Below, piece after piece: positions 1-9,733 of a DNA stretch of 64,000 nucleotides. Within the stretch, counting starts at the first letter, position 1; every line of letters starts with the position of its first letter. Under the pieces are notes generated by a model. The model made no database searches and had not been told where the DNA came from. It saw only the letters and a program-made list of their open reading frames with translations. The stretch spans positions 62,001 to 126,000 of the forward strand of contig DYIF01000003.1 of NCBI GenBank assembly GCA_020723765.1. Reading direction: 5' to 3'. The translations under genes and the position numbers were made by a program. This DNA comes from Elusimicrobium minutum. Its GTDB lineage: Bacteria > Elusimicrobiota > Elusimicrobia > Elusimicrobiales > UBA9959.

Positions 1-167
1 TTCCGAGAAAGCCGATTGCATTAACATGGAATTAAGAATAAAAGTTATAGCCGCTATTACCACCGCCATAACGTTTCTTAAATCCTTTGATATTTTATTA
101 AATATTGGGAGCGTGAAAGCGCCGAGAACCGGTATAAGGACTGCTAAAATTAAGGTTTTATCCATAT
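1..167 (-). CDS. N-terminal fragment of a polytopic membrane protein, possibly NuoM/MrpD-like antiporter subunit (truncated by window edge)
   Basis: Minus-strand frame from ATG at 167: MDKTLILAVLIPVLGAFTLPIFNKISKDLRNVMAVVIAAITFILNSMLMQSAFSE; hydrophobic with antiporter-like start. Confidence 0.45.
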
Positions 168-283
168 ATACCTCTTTAATATAAATTAAATTCATTTTAT
201 CAAAAAAATAAAATAATTAAAAATTAGTAAATCTAAATTTGATATTAGTTTAGCTAATATTAAACCCAAAAAAACTTGAATAA

Positions 284-1927
284 TCAAAAAAATATCAACA
301 TTATAAAAGGGAGTTCTATTAAGAATTCCGAAAGTATTATATCCGGAATGTTTTTTCTTTTTATCAAACTGGAAAGTATTAAATAATAAATCGGAAGCAA
401 AACCGCGGACGGTTTTATCTTATGGTAATTTAACGAAACTAATAAAAGAGTCGATAACAATAAATTTAGTATTAAATAAATTTTTTTCTCGTTAAGATAA
501 TAGATGATGCTTTGTTGGGATATTATTATGTCGTTATGTTTTTGCAGAAGGCTTATCATTATATTTCTTATTACGGAAGATATTAAAACGAAAACGAGCG
601 ATAAATAAAATATTTTGGTATTTAACTTGTCGCTGGCTATAGCCGGTATGAAAGAGATTATATAAACCCATCCCAAAGAAACGAATATGTCTTTTCCCAT
701 AGGAATTTTTAAAGAGGATTTGAGTTTTACGTATAAAAGCCCAGGTACCGCAAATAAGGATATTAATATCGGATAGGTTATCCCCATATTAAAAGATATT
801 GCGATGGATAATAATATCGATAAAAAAGAAATATATTTGATTATTTGTCCGTATTTTAAAAAGATTATTTTTTTAATATCCTTTTCGAGATTTTCTTTTT
901 CGAAACTTCTGTTTATTATATGAACTCCCATTATGGCGAGAGACAGGGCAAAAGCCAGAGGTATATCTATTTCAGATTTGAAACTTTTATATATGAGCGA
1001 TATTAATCCGAAAGAAGCAAAGCCGGTAAATATTCCGCTTACCACAAAAAAATTCAGAAACTTCGATAATACCGTTTCGTTTTGTGATATATCTTTTATC
1101 TTCTTTTCCACCCTTTCTATAAGCCATACGGGGGTCGAGGCCCCGGCGGTTACGAATATGGTTTCTTTGTCCTTTATCGTTTCGCCGGTAATTTCGCTTT
1201 CGTTTTCCACTAAAATCGTTTCTTTCGAAAGTTTTTTGCATATCTGATAAAGCCTCTGGGTATTGGCGGAATGTTTTCCTCCTATCACTACCACAAGGTC
1301 CGAAATTTTTGAAAACTCCACCGTCTCCCTTTGCCTTAGTTTCGTAGGGGTACATATGGTGTTTGATATTACTAGTTCTTTTACTTTAGGCTGTATAGTT
1401 TTTATGACTTCAAAAAACAAATCCTCTTCCTGAGTAGTTTGAGAAACCAGATTAGCTTTTTCCAGTAACGGTAGTTTTTCCGCTTCTTCTTTGGAATTTA
1501 TCACATAACATTTATCTCCCGCATATCCTCTAAGCCCTATAACCTCCGCATGATCGGGGTCTCCAAGTATTATGGTGTGGTATCCCTTTTCTATATATTT
1601 GGTTATTACATTATGAACGTTTTTAACTAAAGGACAGGTGGCGTCCACTATGTTTAATCCCGCTTCTTTTAATTTCTTCTCCGTTTCGGGTGGTATTCCG
1701 TGAGCTCTTATTACGAGTATGCTGTTTTCTTTGTCTTTTATTTCGGATATATCTTCTATCGCTTTTATGCCTCTTTCGGTTAAATTTTTTATGACGTCTT
1801 TGTTGTGTATTAAAGGTCCTAAAGTGTATATTTTTTTGCCGGTTTTTTCCGAAAGTTCTATAACCTTGTTTATAGCGTTATTTACTCCCGGGCAGAACCC
1901 CGCGTTTTTAGCTATTATCAATTTCAT
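284..1927 (-). CDS. ispH: IspH (4-hydroxy-3-methylbut-2-enyl diphosphate reductase) fused to C-terminal UbiA-like polytopic membrane domain
   Basis: N-term has the three IspH Fe-S Cys contexts (GFCPGV, ATCPLV, NTICTPT) and HG motifs; residues ~285-547 are hydrophobic with UbiA-like segments (IPMGKDIFVSLGW, SSVIRNIMISLLQKHNDIIISQQS). Confidence 0.88.
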   Translation of the reverse strand: MKLIIAKNAGFCPGVNNAINKVIELSEKTGKKIYTLGPLIHNKDVIKNLTERGIKAIEDISEIKDKENSILVIRAHGIPPETEKKLKEAGLNIVDATCPLVKNVHNVITKYIEKGYHTIILGDPDHAEVIGLRGYAGDKCYVINSKEEAEKLPLLEKANLVSQTTQEEDLFFEVIKTIQPKVKELVISNTICTPTKLRQRETVEFSKISDLVVVIGGKHSANTQRLYQICKKLSKETILVENESEITGETIKDKETIFVTAGASTPVWLIERVEKKIKDISQNETVLSKFLNFFVVSGIFTGFASFGLISLIYKSFKSEIDIPLAFALSLAIMGVHIINRSFEKENLEKDIKKIIFLKYGQIIKYISFLSILLSIAISFNMGITYPILISLFAVPGLLYVKLKSSLKIPMGKDIFVSLGWVYIISFIPAIASDKLNTKIFYLSLVFVLISSVIRNIMISLLQKHNDIIISQQSIIYYLNEKKIYLILNLLLSTLLLVSLNYHKIKPSAVLLPIYYLILSSLIKRKNIPDIILSEFLIELPFIMLIFF

Positions 1928-1929
1928 AA

Positions 1930-2032
1930 AAGTTTAAAGTTCAAAGTTCAATGTTCAAAGTTCAATGTTTAAAGTTCAATGTTGTATGTTCAAAGTTGCA
2001 AGTTTAATGTTCAAAGTTATAAGTTTAGAGAT
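1930..2032. repeat. Degenerate short tandem repeat, unit ~ AAAGTTCAATGTTC
   Basis: aaagtttaaagttcaaagttcaatgttcaaagttcaatgtttaaagttcaatgttgtatgttcaaagttgcaagtttaatgttcaaagttataag fills the ispH-kbl gap. Confidence 0.85.
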
Positions 2033-2035
2033 AGA

Positions 2036-3268
2036 TTATATTATCGCTAACTTTTTACCGACTTTTACGAATTTGGAAACGGCAAATTCTAAGTCTTTTA
2101 TGGTATGACCGGCCGTCACTATGGTTCTAAGTCTTTCTTTTCCTTTGGGAACCGTCGGATATACTATGGAAAGAGCAAAAACTCCTTCGTCGAATAGCAT
2201 GTTGGAAAATTTAACCGCTTTTGCGCTATCTCTCACCATTATCGGAGTTATGGGCGTTACGCTTTCTCCGGTATCAAAACCGTATTTTTTCAGTTCCGTT
2301 TTAAAAAATTCCGTATTTTCCCATAGTTTTTTTAAGTGTTTGGGTTCGGTTAAAAGTATTTCAAGTATTTTTATGCATGTAGCGGCCACCGAAGGCGGTT
2401 GAGAGCTTGAAAATAGAAAAGGTCTTGCGACCGATCCCAGATAATCCCTTAAAGTTTTAGTGGTTGCGGCATATCCGCCTACCGCCGCAAAAGCTTTGGA
2501 TAGTGTTCCTATCTGTATTTCGACTTTCCCGTCTAAGTTAAAATGATTTACCGTTCCCCTTCCTTGATTTCCTATTACTCCGCTTGCGTGAGCGTCGTCC
2601 ACCATGACTATCGCGTCGTATTTCTTGGCAAGCTCTACCACCTCCGGGAGAGGAGCGATATCTCCGTCCATAGAAAATACGCCGTCGGTTACTATAAGTT
2701 TTCTTTTGGCTTTTTTCGATTGTTCGGATTCTAATATCTCCTTTAAATGTTTCATATCTTTATGCCTATAAATCATTCTCGGGGCTTTGGCGAGTCTTGC
2801 TCCGTCTATTATGGATGCGTGGTTGAGCTCGTCTGATATCAAAAGATAATCCTCTCTGTTCATTAGAGTCTGACATACCGCGACGTTCGAAGTAAATCCC
2901 GATTGGAAAAGTATTGAGTCCTCGGTATTTTTGAAAGCGGCGAATTTTTTTTCAAGTTCTCTGTGTATCTCCATAGTCCCTATTATGGTTCTTACCGCTG
3001 CGCTTCCCACCCCGTATTTTTTAATAGCTTCTATCGCCGCTTTTTTTACTTCGGGGTTTGAAGCCATCGCCAGGTAATTGTTTGAGGTAAGATTTATGAC
3101 TTTTTTCCCGTCTATTACCGATACGGGTTTTTGTTCGGAATTTAAAATTCTCGGAACTATAAATCTGTTTTCTTTCTTTAAATTTTTTATTTCTTCTTCG
3201 GCGAATTTGAGTTTCCTTTTAACATCCGGAGTTAAAGGTACTCTTTTTTCGGTTTTATTTTTTATCAT
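2036..3268 (-). CDS. kbl: Glycine C-acetyltransferase / 8-amino-7-oxononanoate synthase family (PLP)
   Basis: ILFQSGFTSNVAVCQTLM, DDAHASGVIG, GTLSKAFAAVGGY (PLP lysine) motifs of alpha-oxoamine synthases. Confidence 0.85.
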   Translation of the reverse strand: MIKNKTEKRVPLTPDVKRKLKFAEEEIKNLKKENRFIVPRILNSEQKPVSVIDGKKVINLTSNNYLAMASNPEVKKAAIEAIKKYGVGSAAVRTIIGTMEIHRELEKKFAAFKNTEDSILFQSGFTSNVAVCQTLMNREDYLLISDELNHASIIDGARLAKAPRMIYRHKDMKHLKEILESEQSKKAKRKLIVTDGVFSMDGDIAPLPEVVELAKKYDAIVMVDDAHASGVIGNQGRGTVNHFNLDGKVEIQIGTLSKAFAAVGGYAATTKTLRDYLGSVARPFLFSSSQPPSVAATCIKILEILLTEPKHLKKLWENTEFFKTELKKYGFDTGESVTPITPIMVRDSAKAVKFSNMLFDEGVFALSIVYPTVPKGKERLRTIVTAGHTIKDLEFAVSKFVKVGKKLAII

Positions 3269-3282
3269 AACTCCTCCGTATT

Positions 3283-3657
3283 TTATTTGTTTTCGGTGAT
3301 TTTTTTTATTAATTTTAGCATATCGTCCAAATTGAAAGGCTTTTGTATTATCTCCGCGGCTCCGCTCATCTTCGCTATGTTTTTTTCAAATTGGATGTCT
3401 CTGGAAGTCATTATTATTATATGAGGCGGATTTTCTATTTGATTCGTTATTTCATAGGCGACATGGTATCCGTCGATGTAAGGCATCATTACGTCCAGAA
3501 GCACCAGATCGTATTTGTTTTGTTTTATTTTGTTTAACGCGTCTTTTCCGTTTGTTACGGCTTCGCATTCGTATCCGTGAGAAGAAAGAAAGCCTTTTAA
3601 TAACTCGGTTATATCCATTTCGTCGTCGGCTATAAGAAGTTTTAACTTATTCTCCAT
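3283..3657 (-). CDS. Response regulator receiver protein
   Basis: LLIADDE...DLVLLDVMMPYIDGY...IIMTS...QKPF: CheY-like. Confidence 0.93.
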   Translation of the reverse strand: MENKLKLLIADDEMDITELLKGFLSSHGYECEAVTNGKDALNKIKQNKYDLVLLDVMMPYIDGYHVAYEITNQIENPPHIIIMTSRDIQFEKNIAKMSGAAEIIQKPFNLDDMLKLIKKITENK

Positions 3658-6600
3658 GAATTAACCCCCATAACTTTTTCTATTTTTTTAATGATCTCTT
3701 TTGATATTTTGACCGATAGCGAAGTTTCCAGAGTATATTGATTGTTGTTTATGGAGTTTATTACGAAATAAACCTTCGCTCCTTGAAAGTCTTTGTTCGT
3801 TTCGAGAATTTTTTTTATCTCTTTGAGTTCTTTCATCTCTTCGGTCATAATCTGTTTTCCTTCAAAGAATATTATAAAACTTTTGAATTTTTTTTGTATA
3901 TATTCAAACATCTCCCACACGCCGTCGGCTATTATTTCGTACTTTTTTGAAGAAAAATCGCTTTTTTTAATTACCCCTTCCACAACAACTATGTTGTCTG
4001 ATTTTATGTTATTTTGACATTGCTCGAACTGTTTTGGAAATATTGTCACTCCCACCGATTCGGTCAGGTCCTCCAATTCTATCTTACACATATTTTCGTT
4101 TTTTTTGGTCTTTGTTATTTTAAATCCCGAAATCATACCTGATAAAACCACCTTCGAATTTTCCGCCAGTTTGTTTGAAAATATATCCGACACGGTATTC
4201 TCCGATATCATTTTTATAATCCTTTTAAAATTAACGAGCGGATTTCCCGAGAGATAAAAACCTAAAACTTCTTTTTCGTTTTTTAATATTTCATGTTCGC
4301 TTAATACTTTTTCTTCCTGAGTTTGGAAAAGCATATTGGAACTAAAAGACAATATGGATGAGCCGGAGTCCATTTCCGAGGCGGTTAAAGCTTTGGTTCT
4401 TTTTAAATGTTTTTCTTCTTCTTTAAATAAACCGTCGAAAGCTCCGGCTTTGGCCAGAGATTCTATCACTCTTTTGTTGAACTGTTTGGTATTGTTTCTG
4501 GATATAAAATCGTTTAACGATTTGTATAATCCTTTTTTCTCTCTTTCTTTTACGATATCCTCCGCGACCGTTTCTCCTATATTTTTTATGGCGGTGAGAG
4601 CGAACCTTATTCCTCTTTTTTCTCCGTTTTCCTCTATCGAAAATTTGGGATAAGAGTAATTTACGTCGGGCGGGAGTATTTCAAAGCCCATCTCTATGGA
4701 TTCGTTTATGTATGTTACCATTTTGTTTTCTTTTTGCTCCGAACCTATGGCGTTGTGCCCTATTTCGCTGGATAGAAGCGATACCATAAACTCAAGAGGG
4801 TAATTAGCTTTCAAATAGGCGGTCTGATAGGATACCGTGGCATAGGCAACGGTGTGAGATTTATTGAAACCGTAACCCGCAAATTTATACATCTGGTCGA
4901 ATATCTTTGTAGCGGTTTTCGTCGGAATCTTGTTTTTTTCCGCTCCGGTTATGAATTGATTTCTGGCTTTCTCCATCTCTTCCGGAATTTTTTTGCCCAT
5001 GGCTTTTCTAAGCCTGTCCGCATCGGCCGGCGAAAAGCCCGCCAATTTTTTCGCTATCTCCATCACCTGTTCCTGATATATTATCGTTCCGTAAGTATCC
5101 TTGAGTATGTCTTCCAGTAAAGGATGGTCGTATACTATTTTTTCTTTTCCATGTTTTCTGTTTACAAACAGATCTATCATTCCGGCTTCGATTGGGCCGG
5201 GCCTGTATAACGCCACAAGAGCCGATATGTCCGAAAAAGCGGTAGGTTTTAAGTTCTTTACCAGTTTTTTCATGCCTTCGCTTTCCAGCTGAAACACCCC
5301 GGTTGTTTTCCCTTCGGATAAAAGTTCGAATGTTTTTTTGTCGTCGAAAGGTATCCTGTCTATGTCAAAATCCGGATTTTTTTTCTTAATCGTATCAACG
5401 GCGTCCTGAATTACGCTCAAAGTTCTTAGTCCCAGAAAATCTATTTTTAAAAGTCCGAGTTCCGTAAGAGTTTCTCCGTCGTACTGAGTCGTTACCACTC
5501 CTTCTCTTTGAATCAAAGGAACATATTTATATACCGGTTTGTCGGTTATGACTTTTCCGGCCGCATGGACCCCCGTATGCCTTTTAAGCCCTTCTATTTT
5601 TAAAGCTATTTCGAATAATTTTTTATGGTTTTCGCTCGTATCTCTTATCTTTTTTATGTCCGGATTGTTTAAGGCTTCGGCCAATGTTTCCGACTGAATC
5701 ATTTTTGTTATCTTATTGGTTTCCGACGGCTCAAAACCTAAAACTCTTCCTACGTCTTTTATCGCCATTTTCGCCATTATATTCCCATAGGTAACTATGT
5801 TGGCTACATTTTCTTTGCCGTATTTGTTTATGACGTAGTTTATTACCATTTCTCTGCCTTTGTCCGAAAAATCTATATCCAGATCCGGCATCGATTTCCT
5901 TTCCGGATTTAAAAATCTTTCAAATAAAAGGTTGTGTTTTAAAGGATCTACTTTTGTTATCTTTAGCGCGTAAGAAACGATCGCTCCGGCTCCAGATCCT
6001 CTTCCCGGTCCTACGGGAATGCCGTTTTCTCTTGCGTATTTTATAAAATCCATAACTATCAAAAAATAACTTGAAAACCCCATCTTTTTTATTACGCCTA
6101 ACTCAAAATTCAGCCTTTCCAGATACTCCGGCGGAATTTTCCCGAATTTCTCTTTAAGCCCTTCTTCGCAAAGATCTTTGAGATATTGAAACTGCGCTTC
6201 GTCAGGGTCTTTAAATTTTTCGTTATATTCTTTGGGTATGTCGAATTTTGGAAGATATATTTTATCTTTTTCGAGCTTAAAATTGCATCTTCTGGCTATT
6301 TCCACCGTATTGGTCAGGGATTTAGGAATCTCTTTGAAAAGTTCATACATTTCCTGGGCCGATTTGAAATAAAGCTGGTCGGTTTCCATTTTCATTCTGT
6401 CTTTGTCGGTTATTAAAGCTCCGGTGGATATGCATATGTGAACGTCGTGAGCGAAAGCGTCCTCTTTATGTTCGTAATGGCAGTCGTTTGTGGCTACCGG
6501 CTCAAGATCTAATTTTTCCGCTATCTGAACAAGAGGTTTTAAAATTCTTTTCTCATCCGCAAGATTGTGGTCCATCAGCTCTATGTAAAAATTTTCTTTT

Positions 6601-7121
6601 CCTATTATGCTTTTCATTTTATCCGCTATATCGAGAGCTTTGTCGAAGTTGTCTTCGAGTATGTACTGGCCTAAAAGAGAATTTAAGCATCCGGATAAAA
6701 ATATTATTCCTTTATTGTATTTTTCTAAAAGCTCGAAATCTATTCGCGGGTGGTAATAAAATCCTTCAAGATACGCTTTTGAAAGCATTTCCACGAGATT
6801 AACGTATCCTTCGTTGTCTCTTACCAGAGCGGTTATATGTCCGGTTTTAAATTTGTCTTTTGTTTTGTCTCTCCTGTCTCCTTCGGTTATATAAAGCTCG
6901 CAGCCTATTATCGGCTTTACTCCCGCTTTTATGGCGTTGTTATAAAATGGGATGGCTCCGTACATATTTCCGTGATCGGTTATCGCCACGGCCTGTATTT
7001 TTTCTTTGGAAAGTCTTTGCAAAAATCTGGAAGGTTTGCCGTCTATTTCGGTTATTCTTAACATCCCGTCCAACAGAGAGTATTCGGAGTGGTTGTGTAG
7101 ATGAATGAATTCGGGAGTCAT
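3642..7121 (-). CDS. dnaE: DNA polymerase III subunit alpha
   Basis: PHP domain start (IHLHNHSEYSLLDG), GPGRGSGAGAIVSYAL, PDLDIDFSDKGRE, YGFNKSHTVAYA. Confidence 0.97.
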   Translation of the reverse strand: MTPEFIHLHNHSEYSLLDGMLRITEIDGKPSRFLQRLSKEKIQAVAITDHGNMYGAIPFYNNAIKAGVKPIIGCELYITEGDRRDKTKDKFKTGHITALVRDNEGYVNLVEMLSKAYLEGFYYHPRIDFELLEKYNKGIIFLSGCLNSLLGQYILEDNFDKALDIADKMKSIIGKENFYIELMDHNLADEKRILKPLVQIAEKLDLEPVATNDCHYEHKEDAFAHDVHICISTGALITDKDRMKMETDQLYFKSAQEMYELFKEIPKSLTNTVEIARRCNFKLEKDKIYLPKFDIPKEYNEKFKDPDEAQFQYLKDLCEEGLKEKFGKIPPEYLERLNFELGVIKKMGFSSYFLIVMDFIKYARENGIPVGPGRGSGAGAIVSYALKITKVDPLKHNLLFERFLNPERKSMPDLDIDFSDKGREMVINYVINKYGKENVANIVTYGNIMAKMAIKDVGRVLGFEPSETNKITKMIQSETLAEALNNPDIKKIRDTSENHKKLFEIALKIEGLKRHTGVHAAGKVITDKPVYKYVPLIQREGVVTTQYDGETLTELGLLKIDFLGLRTLSVIQDAVDTIKKKNPDFDIDRIPFDDKKTFELLSEGKTTGVFQLESEGMKKLVKNLKPTAFSDISALVALYRPGPIEAGMIDLFVNRKHGKEKIVYDHPLLEDILKDTYGTIIYQEQVMEIAKKLAGFSPADADRLRKAMGKKIPEEMEKARNQFITGAEKNKIPTKTATKIFDQMYKFAGYGFNKSHTVAYATVSYQTAYLKANYPLEFMVSLLSSEIGHNAIGSEQKENKMVTYINESIEMGFEILPPDVNYSYPKFSIEENGEKRGIRFALTAIKNIGETVAEDIVKEREKKGLYKSLNDFISRNNTKQFNKRVIESLAKAGAFDGLFKEEEKHLKRTKALTASEMDSGSSILSFSSNMLFQTQEEKVLSEHEILKNEKEVLGFYLSGNPLVNFKRIIKMISENTVSDIFSNKLAENSKVVLSGMISGFKITKTKKNENMCKIELEDLTESVGVTIFPKQFEQCQNNIKSDNIVVVEGVIKKSDFSSKKYEIIADGVWEMFEYIQKKFKSFIIFFEGKQIMTEEMKELKEIKKILETNKDFQGAKVYFVINSINNNQYTLETSLSVKISKEIIKKIEKVMGVNSWRIS

Positions 7122-7245
7122 ACTAAAATTATACCAAAAACCTATTTATGCTTCATAATTTATCGTAGATATGATATATTGAGTATTATTATCGGTTATA
7201 ATTATGCGTAATTTAAATTTGATAAAATTTAAGGAAGGAGAAATA

Positions 7246-7809
7246 ATGAAAAAATTTATCGAAAAAAAGCATAAAGAAAACGAAATATATTCCGGCAAAG
7301 CGATTTCTTTCAGAGTCGATAAAGTCGTACTTCCGAACAAAAAAATCGCAACCAGAGAGTTTATGGACCATCCCGGCGCCGTTGCAGTTTTGCCGGTAGA
7401 CGAAGATGGAAACATAATATTCGTAACGCAGTACAGATATCCCATTAAAGAGCTTACATATGAAATACCGGCCGGGAAATTAAACCATAAAAGAGACGAT
7501 TTCTTAAAGCGAGCTATAGCGGAGTTAAAAGAAGAAACGGGATATACCGCGAAAAAAATGATCCATATGATAGATTTCTGGCCCACTCCCGCTTTTTCAA
7601 ACGAGATTTTAAAGATATACTTAGCTTTGGGTCTTAAAAACGGAGAGTCAAATCCCGACGAGGATGAGTTTTTAAACGTAGTTAAGATAAACGAAAAAAA
7701 AGCTCTGGATATGGTTAAAAAAGGAAAGATAAAAGATTCAAAAACGATAATAGCCCTTCTATATTATTTTCTTTTAATCAAAGGAGAAAAAAATGAACAT
7801 ACCCGATAA
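7246..7809 (+). CDS. NUDIX hydrolase (ADP-ribose pyrophosphatase-like)
   Basis: NUDIX box (AIAELKEETGY context); ATG at 7246 preceded by aaggaggagaaata SD, preferred over the ORF start at 7204. Confidence 0.88.
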   Translation: MKKFIEKKHKENEIYSGKAISFRVDKVVLPNKKIATREFMDHPGAVAVLPVDEDGNIIFVTQYRYPIKELTYEIPAGKLNHKRDDFLKRAIAELKEETGYTAKKMIHMIDFWPTPAFSNEILKIYLALGLKNGESNPDEDEFLNVVKINEKKALDMVKKGKIKDSKTIIALLYYFLLIKGEKNEHTR

Positions 7810-9733
7810 TAAACTCGCCGATGCCATAAGAATTCTTTCTATCGATACGGTTACCAACGCTAAAAGCGGACACCCGGGAATGCCTTTGGGAGCAAGCCAG
7901 ATAATATTTGCGATTTTTAAATATCATCTAAGATTCGACCCAAAAGACCCCAAATGGTTTTTTAGAGAAAGATTCGTATTATCGAGCGGCCACGCTTCGG
8001 CCATGTTATACTCCACTCTTTATTTATTCGGCTACGATATAAAAATTGAAGACCTAAAAAGTTTTAGAAAAATAGGTTCGATAACTCCCGGACATCCAGA
8101 ATATTCTCATACCCCCGGAGTGGAAGCCACCACCGGACCTTTGGGACAGGGAGTGGCTATGAGCGTGGGAATGGCGTGGAGTTCCAGATATTTATCCAAT
8201 TTATTTAATAAAAAAGATATGGAACTATTCGACGATTATGTATACGCTCTTTGCGGAGACGGGGATATGATGGAAGGAATAACCTACGAATCGGCGTCTT
8301 TGGCCGGAAATTTAAATTTGGATAATTTGATATGGATATACGATTCCAACAATATAACAATAGAGGGCAAAACCGATATGGCTTTTAGAGAGAATGTAAA
8401 AGACAGGTTTATATCTCAAGGTTGGAATGTTTTGGTGGTAGAAAACGGGTTTGACATTTCGGAGATAAACAAAGCCATATCGCTGGCCAAAGAAAAAAAA
8501 GGGAAGCCCAATTTAATAATAGTTAAGACAAAGATAGGATATAAAAGTCCGAAGGAAGGTTCGAATAAAGTTCACGGAGAACCGTTAAGCGATGAGGAAG
8601 TGGATATAACGAGAAAGAATTTGGGCTGGGAGTATTCCGAAAGGTTTTTTATACCGGAGGAAATTAAAAACGAGTTTAAAAAAATATACGAATACAAAAT
8701 AACTCAAAGAAAAGAAATCGATAAAAAAATAGAAAAATACAAATCCGAATATCCCGAAGATTGGGAAAGGTTTTCAAAATATTTAAACGGCGAATTCGAT
8801 TTTAAAGCGGATTTAGACGAGAGCAAACCTTACGCTACCAGAGAATCTTCTCATATAATACTTAATCGGATATCGGAGCGGGTTGAAAATATCGTAAGCG
8901 GTTCGGCGGACCTTGCTCCTTCGACCAAAACGGATATTAAAAACTACCCCGAAAGAAACATTCATTTCGGGATAAGAGAGCACGCTATGGGCGGTTTTGT
9001 AAACGGAGTAAGCTTATACGGGGCTTTGAGGCCCGTATGTTCCACATTCCTGGTTTTTTCCGATTATTTAAGGCCTGCCATAAGATTGTCCGCTTTAATG
9101 GGGACAAACCCGGTTTTTGTTTTTACTCACGATAGCATAGGAGTCGGAGAGGACGGTCCGACTCATCAACCGGTAGAGCATTTAATGTCTTTGAGGCTTA
9201 TACCGAATCTTTATGTGATAAGACCGTGCGATTTTTATGAAACTTTATCGGCATGGAATTTTATATTAAAAAACAATATTCCGTCGGCATTGTTATTGAC
9301 AAGGCAAAAGGTTAATACATTAACGGCTTATAAGGATTTAATAACCGATAATTTTAAAAAAGGAGCGTATAATATTGTTAAATACGATAAACCCGACGTC
9401 GTTTTAATATCCTCGGGTTCGGAGGTTCATATAGCCTTATCGGTTTGCGAAAAATTGAATAAGGAAGGGATAAAAGCGAACGTCGTATCCGTGCCTTGCG
9501 TTGAATTGGCCTTAAAAAATTCAAAAGATTATCTTTTGGAAATTTTTCCGCCGGGGGTTAAAAAAGCGGTAATAGAAGCCGCGGTTGGTATAGGATGGTC
9601 GGATATAATAAAAGATAACGTTCATTTCTTCGGAGTTGATTCATTCGGTTATTCCGGAACCGAAAAGGACGTTTACGATAAATTCGCTCTTAACGCCGAT
9701 TTCATATATAAAAAAATAAAGGAGATTTTATGA
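7793..9733 (+). CDS. tkt: Transketolase
   Basis: TNAKSGHPGMPLGAS, ALCGDGDMMEGITYESASLAG, THDSIGVGEDGPTHQPVEH. Confidence 0.97.
   Translation: MNIPDNKLADAIRILSIDTVTNAKSGHPGMPLGASQIIFAIFKYHLRFDPKDPKWFFRERFVLSSGHASAMLYSTLYLFGYDIKIEDLKSFRKIGSITPGHPEYSHTPGVEATTGPLGQGVAMSVGMAWSSRYLSNLFNKKDMELFDDYVYALCGDGDMMEGITYESASLAGNLNLDNLIWIYDSNNITIEGKTDMAFRENVKDRFISQGWNVLVVENGFDISEINKAISLAKEKKGKPNLIIVKTKIGYKSPKEGSNKVHGEPLSDEEVDITRKNLGWEYSERFFIPEEIKNEFKKIYEYKITQRKEIDKKIEKYKSEYPEDWERFSKYLNGEFDFKADLDESKPYATRESSHIILNRISERVENIVSGSADLAPSTKTDIKNYPERNIHFGIREHAMGGFVNGVSLYGALRPVCSTFLVFSDYLRPAIRLSALMGTNPVFVFTHDSIGVGEDGPTHQPVEHLMSLRLIPNLYVIRPCDFYETLSAWNFILKNNIPSALLLTRQKVNTLTAYKDLITDNFKKGAYNIVKYDKPDVVLISSGSEVHIALSVCEKLNKEGIKANVVSVPCVELALKNSKDYLLEIFPPGVKKAVIEAAVGIGWSDIIKDNVHFFGVDSFGYSGTEKDVYDKFALNADFIYKKIKEIL

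Noticed and set aside
987-1355. 122-aa ORF inside ispH in another frame
   Set aside because: Low-complexity basic translation overlapping the conserved IspH frame; typical shadow ORF. The same applies to most plus-strand short ORFs in the minus-strand blocks.
1928-2035. Possible CRISPR array
   Set aside because: Repeat units are ~13 nt, degenerate and contiguous; no unique spacers and no cas genes.
7146-7586. 146-aa minus-strand ORF antisense to the NUDIX gene
   Set aside because: Antisense to a clear NUDIX hydrolase with SD; no recognisable domain.
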